This document shows positions 22,915 through 31,280 of a stretch of DNA of 64,000 nucleotides, piece after piece. The stretch lies in assembly GCF_024158915.1 (NCBI RefSeq), contig NZ_JAMZGF010000005.1:1-64000 (forward strand), read 5' to 3'. A program made the translations under genes and the position numbers. The notes under the pieces were generated by a model that did not search any database, was not told where the DNA came from, and saw nothing but the letters and a program-made list of their open reading frames with translations. Every line of letters starts with the position of its first letter. Position 1 is the stretch's first letter. This DNA is from Chryseobacterium sp. S0630 (GTDB lineage Bacteria > Bacteroidota > Bacteroidia > Flavobacteriales > Weeksellaceae).

Positions 22915-23648
22915 TCTCTTGATTTTTCAGTAAGACGGAATGAGCTCACGGACAATGGACGGAAATCGGCATCTTTTATTAAAATACAGTCCCCATTTTC
23001 ATCCCATAAAAGCCATCCTTCCTGCTCTTTATTATATTTCTGCTGCAACAATGGGCTTACATTTTTAAATTCAAAATCCAGACCGGCTGGCAGTAAATGT
23101 CTGTCTTTGGTCCAATAGGTTTTTCCGGGAAAGCTGAGTAAAGGAATTCCTACAAACAGGGCTTTATCTCCCAGCAAAGTCCATTGTATTTTTTCAAGTT
23201 TAAATTTGGGCAATGCTACCATACGGTCTTTAATATCAGCAATATTACAGAGTAAAGCGATGGCCGGCTGTTCTTCATTACTTTCTTTTAGTTGTATCTG
23301 AACCTGTTCATGAATCCCAAAATAGTTTTGGTTCGAAGGGGGAAGACTAAGCTGCAATGCTTTATCTATAGGAATCCAAAGCAGTGCTGTTCTCATCTTT
23401 TTACTGGGAACCAAAGCCTCTTTTCTGAATAAAAGCCCATCACGAAGTTCATATAAAATAAAGTCTGGCAATTGTTGTATTTCTGAGGCTGTCGCCTGTT
23501 CTTCGGTAAAACCTTTCAGCCAGATCGTTTCATCCTCTACAGCAATCTGAATATTCTTCCAGTCTCTGATTGAGCCCAGAAAATCTTCATCAGCACGGGG
23601 AATTTCCGCCCAGAATTCTTTTAAACGCTTTGAAGAATCTTCTGCCAT
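22905..23648 (-). CDS. bpX5-like accessory protein of the ternary system
   Basis: 247 residues, soluble, mostly beta, with LPDFILYELRDGLLFRKEALVPSKK and a WTLLGDKALFVGIPLLSFPG segment. Its place between the MoxR and vWA-propeller genes, overlapping both (28 and 10 bases), fits the bpX-type accessory set of MoxR-vWA-propeller systems. Which bpX subfamily it belongs to I cannot fix by eye. No catalytic residues seen. Confidence 0.55.
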   Translation of the reverse strand: MAEDSSKRLKEFWAEIPRADEDFLGSIRDWKNIQIAVEDETIWLKGFTEEQATASEIQQLPDFILYELRDGLLFRKEALVPSKKMRTALLWIPIDKALQLSLPPSNQNYFGIHEQVQIQLKESNEEQPAIALLCNIADIKDRMVALPKFKLEKIQWTLLGDKALFVGIPLLSFPGKTYWTKDRHLLPAGLDFEFKNVSPLLQQKYNKEQEGWLLWDENGDCILIKDADFRPLSVSSFRLTEKSREWN

Positions 23649-24754
23649 AAGCTTTCAATTTCTTGCTGGATATACTGCTTCTGTTCCGGATTTCTGATCC
23701 AGTCACAACGGGTCTGTAAATATCTCAGTTTATCTTTTATTACATTCTGTTCTTCAAAACTCAATGTTCCTCCATTCCATTTTTCTACAAGAATTTTCAC
23801 ATCTTTCATGACTTCCTCAGGATTGGGAGTTTTGTTTTGCATGGCCTGTGGATGGGAATCCGGATGATCATCTTTCTCAATGGTCCTGTTGATAATTCCT
23901 TCCAGAATTTCGATCTGTTCTTCGGTATCCCAGATATGCTTCAACACCCACAAATCAGAAAGTACGGCTTCTTTTCTTCCACAGATCAGGGCGCTTGCGG
24001 CAATCAGATTCTGAAGTTTCACCGCTCTACGGTCTGAAATGGCAATCCCTGTATTTCTGAGGCTCATGATTGTGTTCAAATAGACTTCATAAATGGGTTT
24101 AAGATCTATGGTTCTACACAGTTTTTGTAATTGTCTGATTTCGTCAGCATGAATTTCCGGAACTTCCGTTTCTTCTTCGTTTTCCAGTTTTCTTCCGGCC
24201 AAAAGTACCTGTTGTAAGAGTTCGGGATTGACATAGTCTACGTTAATTCTTACCAGAAAACGGTCAAATAATGCATTCAATGCTTCATCTTCCGGAAGAA
24301 CGTTACTTGCTCCTACAAACATCAGTGCAGGAAGGTGTTTGGTTTCTTTTCCTCTTTTAAATATTTTTTCGTTGAGTGCCGTCAGAAGGGAATTCAAAAT
24401 TGCCGAGTTCGCATTGAAAATCTCATCCAGGAAAACCATGGAAGCTTCGGGCATCATTCCTTCTGTATTGGTCAGAAGCTCTCCTTCCTTCAGTTTTCTG
24501 ATATCAAAAGGTCCGAAAATCTCGTTCGGTTCTGTAAAACGGGTAAGTAAATATTCAAAGTTTTTTCCGTCTTTCACTGTTTTGGCCAATGTTCTGACAA
24601 TCGCAGATTTTGCTGTACCCGGAGGTCCGTATAAAAATGCATTTTCTCTTGCCAACAGGCATATTCCCAACAGATCTACGACATCATTTTTACCTACAAA
24701 AGTATCTTTTACGTAGTTAAGGACTGTATTAAGCTGATTTATATTCTGGTTCAT
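23621..24754 (-). CDS. MoxR-family AAA+ ATPase
   Basis: 377 residues. Walker A GPPGTAKS at 43-50, Walker B MVFLDEIFN (Asp110, Glu111), sensor 1 in FVGASN, an arginine-finger region in ALFDRFLVR and sensor 2 ISDRR. This is the RavA/MoxR branch of chaperone-like ATPases that remodel vWA partners. It carries a C-terminal helical extension of about 80 residues. It lies inside a seven-gene overlapping operon with vWA-propeller and bpX genes; the N-terminal neighbour ends 12 bases upstream. Confidence 0.93.
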   Translation of the reverse strand: MNQNINQLNTVLNYVKDTFVGKNDVVDLLGICLLARENAFLYGPPGTAKSAIVRTLAKTVKDGKNFEYLLTRFTEPNEIFGPFDIRKLKEGELLTNTEGMMPEASMVFLDEIFNANSAILNSLLTALNEKIFKRGKETKHLPALMFVGASNVLPEDEALNALFDRFLVRINVDYVNPELLQQVLLAGRKLENEEETEVPEIHADEIRQLQKLCRTIDLKPIYEVYLNTIMSLRNTGIAISDRRAVKLQNLIAASALICGRKEAVLSDLWVLKHIWDTEEQIEILEGIINRTIEKDDHPDSHPQAMQNKTPNPEEVMKDVKILVEKWNGGTLSFEEQNVIKDKLRYLQTRCDWIRNPEQKQYIQQEIESLWQKILQSV

Positions 24755-24766
24755 TGATTTTAAAAA

Positions 24767-25348
24767 TTAAAATTTCCACCACTTTTTCTTCGGGTTTTTC
24801 TCTTCGTCTTTATTTTCTGCCTGTTCATTTCTTTTACTGAATGAAAAAGCCAGTCTCTGATAAGGCACTTTGATATCGAAATACAGCTGTGTTCCGTCAT
24901 CCAGTGTAAGGGCATCCATGATTTTATCTCCATCCTTGACCAGACTTTGTGAAACATCCTGTTTATTGAGGTGATGCCTGATCAGATCTCTTTCGTCGGA
25001 AATTCTTGTGATCATATAAGGAGAATCTTGGGTTCCGTCTCCTGTTTTTTCAAGGCATTCAAAAATAAGCTGTGCTATGGTCATTTCAATATTCCTTCCT
25101 TTTTCATCACCCAGCTCTTTGTAAGCAAAATATTTACAGATATGTGCTCTTGGACTCAGTAAAATATTGACGTTGACATATTGTATAACCTCTTCAAATT
25201 TACTTTCATTCAGTAAATCCTGCATGTTTTCAATATCTTCGGAATAGGGATCATATTCCGGATTATTGATCACCAGTTCACGGCATTTCAGGAATGTTTC
25301 TTTTGTAGGATCGGTTAAAAATTCAAATACTTTCTCATACGTTTTCAT
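24767..25348 (-). CDS. DUF4919-like protein of the ternary operon
   Basis: 193 residues. A helical N-terminal half (LLSPRAHICKYFAYKELGDEKG) is followed by GDGTQDSPYMITRISDERDLIRHHL and QSLV...GTQLYFDI, the layout I associate with DUF4919. The lysine-rich tail ends KKKWWKF. It overlaps the first gene by 14 bases and is 12 bases from moxR. DUF4919 proteins also occur outside such operons, so its role is not defined. Confidence 0.55.
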   Translation of the reverse strand: MKTYEKVFEFLTDPTKETFLKCRELVINNPEYDPYSEDIENMQDLLNESKFEEVIQYVNVNILLSPRAHICKYFAYKELGDEKGRNIEMTIAQLIFECLEKTGDGTQDSPYMITRISDERDLIRHHLNKQDVSQSLVKDGDKIMDALTLDDGTQLYFDIKVPYQRLAFSFSKRNEQAENKDEEKNPKKKWWKF

Positions 25349-25991
25349 TGTGGTCTTCGGTTGTAGTTTTTAGTTCTCGCCAGAATGCATCTTTGTGCAT
25401 TCCGAATTCGGCTATTAGTTGTTTATTAATGAACGGAATTTCCGCCAGTTTATAATCTCTTTTTTCAACAATTCTTTCCAGATAGAGTTTTCTGTATGTA
25501 TTGTCTTTCAGTTCTTCTGTCCAGTTCACGTTCTTCAGATCAAGATCATACCCAATTCCGGAATAATGAAACTGTGTCAGAATATTTTCCAGCATGGCAA
25601 TTAGTGGATCTTCAGGATCAACTGTATTTAAGGCAACTATTACCTGTGGCAAAAATCTCAGGGATAAATCTGCAGATAAGATAGAAGGAATATCCCGTGT
25701 TCCTTTGAATTGGGGAATAAGCTTGTCAATGTTTTTTTCTGTATTTTCTCTAATGAGATAAAGCTGTACACTATGGTAGAACAATTTGGCAGCCCAAACA
25801 GCGGTTTCTTTACTGCAGGTTAATCGATCTGACAAAAACTCAAGTCTTTCTTTTTCGAATTCAGTTTCAAAATAATCTCCAGCTTCCGCCTCTTCCTGAG
25901 GGGAAATTTGCTGTAAGCCTGAAAAAAGAGTAATACATTCTTCTTTACGAAGCAAAAAGATCGTGTCTAAAAACGGTGACTTGGTTTCCAT
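25335..25991 (-). CDS. First gene of the MoxR/vWA ternary operon, accessory protein
   Basis: 218 residues, helical and acidic, soluble, starting METKSPFLDTIFLLRKEE. It probably belongs to one of the bpX accessory families that open such operons, but I cannot name which. It overlaps the DUF4919-like gene by 14 bases. The 280-base gap upstream should hold the operon promoter. Confidence 0.5.
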   Translation of the reverse strand: METKSPFLDTIFLLRKEECITLFSGLQQISPQEEAEAGDYFETEFEKERLEFLSDRLTCSKETAVWAAKLFYHSVQLYLIRENTEKNIDKLIPQFKGTRDIPSILSADLSLRFLPQVIVALNTVDPEDPLIAMLENILTQFHYSGIGYDLDLKNVNWTEELKDNTYRKLYLERIVEKRDYKLAEIPFINKQLIAEFGMHKDAFWRELKTTTEDHNENV

Positions 25992-26184
25992 GATCTAACA
26001 AAAATAAAATTATTTCGTTGAGAATAAAATTTTTATGAAGAAGATTCTTGTTAAATATTGATTCTTTAAGGGAATTATAAGATTGGAAAGCGCAAAGGTT
26101 GTAAGCATTATGCTGTTTTTAAGGAGTGAGAACATTTCAGCTTCGCTCAAGGTGAGATTTTCAGCAAGGTAAATCTTACAATCT

Positions 26185-26216
26185 AAACCTTATAGGTTTT
26201 AAAACCTATAAGGTTT
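26185..26216. repeat. Perfect 32-bp palindrome
   Basis: AAACCTTATAGGTTTT is followed directly by its exact reverse complement. The AAAACCTATAAGGTTT motif is a common multicopy intergenic repeat in flavobacteria; here it may also end the VOC transcript. The rest of the gap 25992-26274 holds nothing else I recognise. Confidence 0.85.
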
Positions 26217-26274
26217 GAAATTACGTATTCATTACTATAAAGATTGCTTCGTTGCTAAAGCTTCTCGCAATGAC

Positions 26275-26667
26275 TTACTGTGATACAATTTCAATGATAT
26301 TATTTTCGGGATCAAGGATCACGCTTTCGTAATATCCGTCTCCAGTTGTACGTGGTTCTCCTACCACTTTATATCCATCTTTTCTCAGTATTTCTGTAAG
26401 TTCGTCTACTTTTTGTTTATTGTCTACAGAAAATGCAAGATGAATAATTCCATACTGCTGGGATTCGTAAGAATTTTCACTTTCTTTGATATCCGGTCTG
26501 GTCATGATTTCAAGACGGCAGCCATTCTCAAAGCTTAAAAAATAGGATTGAAAATTTTTAACAGGATTATGATATTTTTCATTGGAAACCGCTCCGAAAT
26601 ATCTCTGATAAAATGCTCTGGATTTTTCAAGATCTTTAACCCAAATGGCAATATGTTCGATTTTCAT
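26275..26667 (-). CDS. VOC family protein (YaeR-like)
   Basis: 130 residues of the glyoxalase/VOC fold: MKIEHIAIWVKDLEKSRAFY opens the first module, His5 is a likely metal ligand, IIHLAFSVDN gives the second His and the C-terminal DPENNIIEIVSQ gives the Glu. The closest pattern is the YaeR/SMU1112c group of uncharacterised metal-binding proteins. Monocistronic. Confidence 0.85.
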   Translation of the reverse strand: MKIEHIAIWVKDLEKSRAFYQRYFGAVSNEKYHNPVKNFQSYFLSFENGCRLEIMTRPDIKESENSYESQQYGIIHLAFSVDNKQKVDELTEILRKDGYKVVGEPRTTGDGYYESVILDPENNIIEIVSQ

Positions 26668-26902
26668 TTTTAAAATTTTAAATGTTTTTCTTCTGCAAAA
26701 GTAGCCGGACTACTTTCATGATGCCTGCTCTACGTTATTATTTTGTTGTTCTGTATTTACAAGGTTAGGTTTTGGATTATACAAAGGACTTTATTTTAAA
26801 TATTATTTAAAGCATTTATTAATAATATCTTATATATTTTATTAAGAAGAGATGGTTTCATTGTTTCCATTTTCGCAATTACAGAAACAAACTAAAAGTT
26901 AT

Positions 26903-26910
26903 TATCTTTG
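26903..26910 (+). promoter_or_regulatory. -7 promoter element of deoD
   Basis: TATCTTTG, a perfect TAnnTTTG, 19 bases before the ATG at 26930. It excludes the longer reading frame that starts at 26852, because that start would lie upstream of the transcript. Confidence 0.55.
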
Positions 26911-26929
26911 TCGCATTCAAAAAAACATT

Positions 26930-27640
26930 ATGAGTATTCACATCAGTGCAAAAAAAGGAGAAATTGCTAAAGTAGTATTGCAGCCGGGGGATCCGCTTCG
27001 TGCACAGTATATTGCTGAAAATTATTTAGAAAATGCTAAACTGGTAAGCAAAACCAGAGGTATTTTTTATTATACAGGGCTTTATAAAGGTAAAGAAATC
27101 ACTGTAGGAGCGAGTGGAATGGGGTTCCCAAGTATCGGAATCTATTCTTTTGAGTTGTTTACAGAATATGAAGTAGATACGATCATCAGAATCGGAACTT
27201 GTGGTGCTTACAATACAGATCTTCAACTTTTTGATATTTTAAATATTGATAAAGCGGCCAGCGAAAGTACGTATGCCAAATACGCATGGGGAATTGAAGA
27301 CGAAATTCTTTCTCACCAGGGGAATATCTTTAACACCATCAATGAAACGGCTAAAGATTTATCTTTAAATGCTAAAGCAATCAATATTCATAGTAGTGAT
27401 ATTTTCTACAGAAAAGATCCTAATACTCCTGAAATTGCTACAAAATACAACTGTCCTGCAGTAGAAATGGAAGCTTTTGGTTTATTTGCCAATGCTCAGC
27501 ATTTAGGAAAAAATGCAGCAACAATTCTTACCGTAACGGATATTATCCCTACCCATGAGAAAATCTCTGCTGACGAAAGAGAAACAGCTTTGAATCCTAT
27601 GATGGAACTGGCTTTGGAATCGGCAATAAAGAGTTTGTAA
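26930..27640 (+). CDS. deoD: Purine-nucleoside phosphorylase DeoD
   Basis: 236 residues from ATG 26930. The sequence covers the DeoD/PNP-UDP family blocks: phosphate-binding QPGDPLRAQYIA, VGASGMGFPSIGIYSFEL, IRIGTCGAY, and the purine/ribose site VEMEAFGLFA and LTVTDIIPT with the catalytic Asp. The length fits the hexameric bacterial enzyme that cleaves purine nucleosides to base and ribose-1-phosphate in salvage. Single gene ending in a bidirectional terminator. Confidence 0.95.
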   Translation: MSIHISAKKGEIAKVVLQPGDPLRAQYIAENYLENAKLVSKTRGIFYYTGLYKGKEITVGASGMGFPSIGIYSFELFTEYEVDTIIRIGTCGAYNTDLQLFDILNIDKAASESTYAKYAWGIEDEILSHQGNIFNTINETAKDLSLNAKAINIHSSDIFYRKDPNTPEIATKYNCPAVEMEAFGLFANAQHLGKNAATILTVTDIIPTHEKISADERETALNPMMELALESAIKSL

Positions 27641-27656
27641 GAAATAAATTAATTAT

Positions 27657-27694
27657 AAAAAAAGAGCTTTACTTTATCAGTAGAGCTCTTTTTT
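27657..27694. terminator. Bidirectional terminator
   Basis: AAGAGCT (27662-27668) pairs with AGCTCTT (27684-27690), flanked by an A-run and a T-run; serves deoD and the convergent TatD gene. Confidence 0.85.
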
Positions 27695-28478
27695 ATAGTC
27701 TGAAAAAATTTCTGGCCGTTTCTGTAGTCTCATCTGCTACTTCAGAAATGCTGATCTCCTTCAGATGGGCAATGGTTTGTGCTACATAAGGTAAAAATGA
27801 AGGTTCATTCCGCCTGTTCTGTATTCTCGGCATATTTTTCGGAAGCATAAATGGAGCGTCCGTCTCAATCATCATCCTGTCAAGAGGTGTATATTTAATA
27901 ACGTCTTCGAGATGTTTAAATCTTTTTTCATCACTGATAGCTCCTGTAAATCCTAAATAAAATCCTTTATCCAGATAGATTTTTGCTTCGTTTAATGTTC
28001 CGGTAAAACAGTGTACAACGGCTTCAGGTAATCTTGAAAGATAGTCATCCGTGATTTCATTGAATCTTTTAAAAGCTGACCTTTCATGAAGAAAAAGGGG
28101 TTTATTCACTTCAATGGCGAGTTCAAGCTGGGCCTGATAACATTTTTCCTGAATGGGCCTGGGAGAAAAATCACGATCGAAGTCAAGGCCGCACTCTCCT
28201 ACCGAAATCACATGATCCTGTTTTAATAGTTTTCTGAGTTCACTGATGCTTTGTTCATTAAAAGATTTGGCATCGTGAGGATGAATTCCGGCTGTTGAAA
28301 ATAGAATTTCGGGATATTCTTCTGCAATTTCCGCAGATTCTTTGCTTCCGCGTACGCTGGTTCCTGTGAGAATCATATGTTCAACACCATGATCCAAAGC
28401 CCGGTTGATAATTTCTTCGTGTTCATTATAGAACTGTTTATTGGTCAGATTAATGCCAATATCAATATAAATGTTCAT
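27693..28478 (-). CDS. TatD-family metal-dependent hydrolase
   Basis: 261 residues of the TatD DNase family: GIHPHDAKSF, SVGECGLDFDR, PLFLHERSAF, VHCFTGTLNEA and MMIETDAPFMLP hold the metal-binding His, Glu and Asp residues of a TIM-barrel hydrolase. The N-terminal IDIGINLTNKQF is slightly unlike the usual D-x-H-x-H, as in the eukaryote-like TATDN1 branch. It probably acts as a 3'-5' exonuclease or quality-control hydrolase. Single gene. Confidence 0.9.
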   Translation of the reverse strand: MNIYIDIGINLTNKQFYNEHEEIINRALDHGVEHMILTGTSVRGSKESAEIAEEYPEILFSTAGIHPHDAKSFNEQSISELRKLLKQDHVISVGECGLDFDRDFSPRPIQEKCYQAQLELAIEVNKPLFLHERSAFKRFNEITDDYLSRLPEAVVHCFTGTLNEAKIYLDKGFYLGFTGAISDEKRFKHLEDVIKYTPLDRMMIETDAPFMLPKNMPRIQNRRNEPSFLPYVAQTIAHLKEISISEVADETTETARNFFRL

Positions 28479-28663
28479 TTGTTTTTTAATTTTTATTCGA
28501 TGTTAATTTCTAAATATAAAATGGAAACTGACAGAATTCTATTTGAAAATTTTTGTTCTGATTGATTCATAGCTTCTGTTTTATGTCTGCAAAACTAAAA
28601 GCATGGTGCGCAATGTTTTTACGCAGTAAAAAAGTAAAAAACAAAATACTTTACGATTAGAAA

Positions 28664-28729
28664 ATCTGCGTCATCTGCATAATCTGCGAGCGTTTTTATT
28701 TTTCCACGGATTTCACAGATGGCGCAGAT
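28664..28729. repeat. Inverted repeat of the ATCTGCGTCATCTG type
   Basis: ATCTGCGTCATCTG (28664-28677) and CAGATGGCGCAGAT (28716-28729) pair with one mismatch. This is a frequent intergenic repeat in Chryseobacterium and relatives. The rest of 28479-28742 shows no gene. Confidence 0.75.
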
Positions 28730-28742
28730 GTTTGTGGATAAC

Positions 28743-29393
28743 TTATTCGTTGATAAATTTTTCGAGAAAACCGATCAGCTTTGTTCCTCCGTGGCTCCAG
28801 CGGATTCCATGGCCTTCTTTTTCCCGAACTTCAAAGACAAGTTCATGTTTGTAATGGAAGAAAACATTCCACCAGGTTTTATTGTCAAGAATATCGTTGA
28901 TTTTTGCCATTACTTTTTCCTGCTTCTGTTGGTTATCCCCTTTTATTTCTCCCCAGAAATCATCATCCATTCTTCCAATATGCTTTTCCCAGGCTCTTTG
29001 TGCAATGGTAATTTCATTGTTGAACGGTTCTTTGCAGGCATTGATCAACGTTACTTTCAAAGGCGGAATAGCACTTTCATCACGGATACTGGCAGAGGTT
29101 ACTCTTTGTCCCAAAACATTCAGCCAATGTTCAAAAGGAATTTCTTCCAGAAGTTTGGCTTTTACCTCATCAGAATTATCATTTTCAAGAATCTTCATCA
29201 GTTTTTCAAAGCTTTCTTGTCTGTTAATCTTTATTTCTTCATTAAAATAGGGAAAATCCCAATCTAAGCTTCCGTCTTTAAATCGGTCAATATTTTTTTC
29301 CAGATCTTCCAGATGTTCTTTTGCTAAAAGGGCTTTGTACTGAGCTTTCCATGTTTCGGAAAACAGGGCAATATAGGGTTCGAACAGATTCAT
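28743..29393 (-). CDS. Hypothetical protein paired with a DUF434 protein
   Basis: 216 residues, soluble, acidic, helical, with aromatic-rich segments (LDWDFPYFNEE, FWGEIKGDNQQ, WWNVFFHYKHELVFEVREK). The ending GIRWSHGGTKLIGFLEKF is distinctive, but I do not recognise the family. It starts three bases after the stop of the DUF434 gene, so the two are co-translated and may be functionally linked. Confidence 0.6.
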   Translation of the reverse strand: MNLFEPYIALFSETWKAQYKALLAKEHLEDLEKNIDRFKDGSLDWDFPYFNEEIKINRQESFEKLMKILENDNSDEVKAKLLEEIPFEHWLNVLGQRVTSASIRDESAIPPLKVTLINACKEPFNNEITIAQRAWEKHIGRMDDDFWGEIKGDNQQKQEKVMAKINDILDNKTWWNVFFHYKHELVFEVREKEGHGIRWSHGGTKLIGFLEKFINE

Positions 29394-29396
29394 ATT

Positions 29397-30116
29397 TTAC
29401 GCCATTTTGATCAGATTAGCAGGAAGATCTTCTTCTGTAATCAAATATCCGATCAGGTTAAACCATTCTTTACAATGATCCAGAATCCAGGCATCTGAGG
29501 AAATAATAATTGCGGAACTTTCTGCCAGGAATTTATCGGGATTGTATTGCAGATCTGCCTCCCAGTTGAGATGATGCTCTTCGGCAAATTCCAGAATAAT
29601 CTGTTTGATTCTTCCACTGTTGGAAACCGGTTGATCAAAGATCCATACCAATTGATGAATCTGATTTTTCCGGTAAAAAGAAGCCACCAGTTCTACCGCT
29701 CTTAAGGTTTGATTCACTCTTTTATAAGTTCCATGAACTCCTGAAAGATCACGGATGCAGCCATCCAATCCTTCAAAAACATAAGCTTCGGAAAGCAGAC
29801 TTTCCAGTAAGATAAGAACATTAAACCCATCAAGATATACCGTTTTATCTTTTAAATCTGAAGCATCAACATGCTTCAACTGTCTGTTATGAAGCTGCAC
29901 AGTGGATGCAGATGCTCCCCGAAGAGCTTGTATCTGACGGGTTTTCAGTCTATATCGGTTACCCACAAGATCTGAAGCCGCTTTTTCCGGATACTCTCTG
30001 CTCAACAGATACTGCATGTCTTCAACAGCTAGTTTCAGCTTGCTGAGCTGTTTCTCTGAACCGAATAAAGTATCGTCGCCAGTATTTTTTCCACGGTTTC
30101 TGTTATTCATACTCAA
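29397..30116 (-). CDS. DUF434 protein with C-terminal PIN-like domain
   Basis: 239 residues. The N-terminal half matches DUF434 (LAVEDMQYLLSREYPEKAA, LVGNRYRLKTRQIQALRGAS), and the C-terminal half contains a conserved acid early (VYLDGFNVLILLES), WIFDQPVSNSG and later SSDAWILDHC, the spacing of acidic residues in PIN/NYN-like nucleases. It is therefore a candidate RNase, though unproven. Two-gene unit with the 216-aa protein. Confidence 0.7.
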   Translation of the reverse strand: MSMNNRNRGKNTGDDTLFGSEKQLSKLKLAVEDMQYLLSREYPEKAASDLVGNRYRLKTRQIQALRGASASTVQLHNRQLKHVDASDLKDKTVYLDGFNVLILLESLLSEAYVFEGLDGCIRDLSGVHGTYKRVNQTLRAVELVASFYRKNQIHQLVWIFDQPVSNSGRIKQIILEFAEEHHLNWEADLQYNPDKFLAESSAIIISSDAWILDHCKEWFNLIGYLITEEDLPANLIKMA

Positions 30117-30141
30117 AAATAGAGTTTTTGGTGGATGTTAG

Positions 30142-30205
30142 AAACCACCCCGTCAAAAATTCTTTGAATTTTTGACACCCCTCCAAGGAAGGGGAATTTC
30201 ACACC
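30142..30205. repeat. Dispersed repeat, copy 2 (ACCCCGTC element)
   Basis: Second copy of the element at 11430-11495, sharing AAACCACCCCGTCAAAAATT and the inner palindrome. A small frame through it (30113-30307, minus) is not a gene. Confidence 0.85.
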
Positions 30206-30347
30206 TTTGATTGTTAAATTTGTCAATGATATTATTCTTCTCATTCTAATCTGGGATCTGTTATGTTTTCTACAACAAAAGAGATATTTCGTACAACACA
30301 TTGACATTTATTAGGAATAAGTTTGCAAAGACTTAAAAAATACCCTT

Positions 30348-31187
30348 ATGAATACACTGAAAAAATTATGTTATCTGTCAGCAGCCGTATTGCTATCGGC
30401 ATCATTTGTTTCATGTTCAAATGACGACAATGAAATAAGTATTGAGCAGCAGACTCCCTCACAGGTACTGTCTTCTACTCCATGGGAAACTACAGGAGCC
30501 AAAGATAAAAATGGAAATAACGTAGCTCTTACCGATGCCAGCGTAGCCGGATATGTTGGTTTTGCTTATTTCAAAGCAGATGGAAAGTTTGCAATTTATA
30601 ATCTGACTGACGTATTAAGATCTATGGGAACATGGTCTGTAGATGCTCAGGGAAAGACAAGAACTATTGCAGCATTAAACCCTGATGGAACCACTATTTT
30701 CACCCGTAACGTTGAAATTCTTATTTTGAACAAAAATGAATTTGCGTACAGAATCCGTCCTAACTCCAGTGATCAGTCAGTTTACTATGATATCATCCAT
30801 ACCAAAACCTCTCATGCTGAGCCAACCAATGGACAGCTTACTCTGGCTTCTACGCCATGGGAAACGACTGGCGCTAAGGATAAAAGCGGAAATAATGTTG
30901 CATTGAATGATGCCAGTGTAGCCGGATTTGTAGGATATTCTTACTTCAAGGCCAACGGAACTTTTAAAATTTTTGGGTTAAATGATGTCTTGAGATCTGA
31001 AGGAACATGGTCTATTTCTCCGGATGGAAAGAAAAGAACCCTTACCACTCCTACTTTTACCCGTGTTGTGGATATTCTCGTCCTGAACGAAACTACCTTT
31101 ACTTACAGAATTACCCCTGATGCTGCTAACCCAGCCGTATTTTACGATATTATTCATTCCAAGGTCAACCATAAGGAGCCTTTGTAG
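30348..31187 (+). CDS. Lipoprotein with two tandem DUF4822 domains
   Basis: 279 residues. A lipoprotein signal peptide ends in ASFVSCSNDD, so Cys23 is lipidated. Two copies of one domain follow (about 42-155 and 166-279), each starting STPWETTGAKDK and carrying DASVAG, YFKA, DVLRS, GTWS and YYDIIH-type motifs; the copies are about two-thirds identical by eye. This is the DUF4822 family, presumably surface-exposed or periplasmic and of unknown role. Monocistronic with its own terminator. Confidence 0.85.
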   Translation: MNTLKKLCYLSAAVLLSASFVSCSNDDNEISIEQQTPSQVLSSTPWETTGAKDKNGNNVALTDASVAGYVGFAYFKADGKFAIYNLTDVLRSMGTWSVDAQGKTRTIAALNPDGTTIFTRNVEILILNKNEFAYRIRPNSSDQSVYYDIIHTKTSHAEPTNGQLTLASTPWETTGAKDKSGNNVALNDASVAGFVGYSYFKANGTFKIFGLNDVLRSEGTWSISPDGKKRTLTTPTFTRVVDILVLNETTFTYRITPDAANPAVFYDIIHSKVNHKEPL

Positions 31188-31211
31188 TGATTATTTTTTT
31201 GATAAGAAGGA

Positions 31212-31243
31212 AAAAACCTGCTCAGTGATGGGCAGGTTTTTAT
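31212..31243 (+). terminator. Terminator of the DUF4822 lipoprotein gene
   Basis: AAAACCTGC (31213-31221) pairs with GCAGGTTTT (31232-31240), followed by T-rich sequence. Confidence 0.85.
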
Positions 31244-31280
31244 ATTTTAAAATTAAAGGAATGTACTACTTGTAATTTAT

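Noticed and set aside
28719..29267. 182-aa plus-strand frame opposite the 216-aa hypothetical gene
   Set aside because: Phe-rich antisense shadow; the minus frame has normal composition and couples with DUF434.
30113..30307. 64-aa minus-strand ORF upstream of DUF434
   Set aside because: It runs through the second copy of the same dispersed repeat and has no protein-like features.
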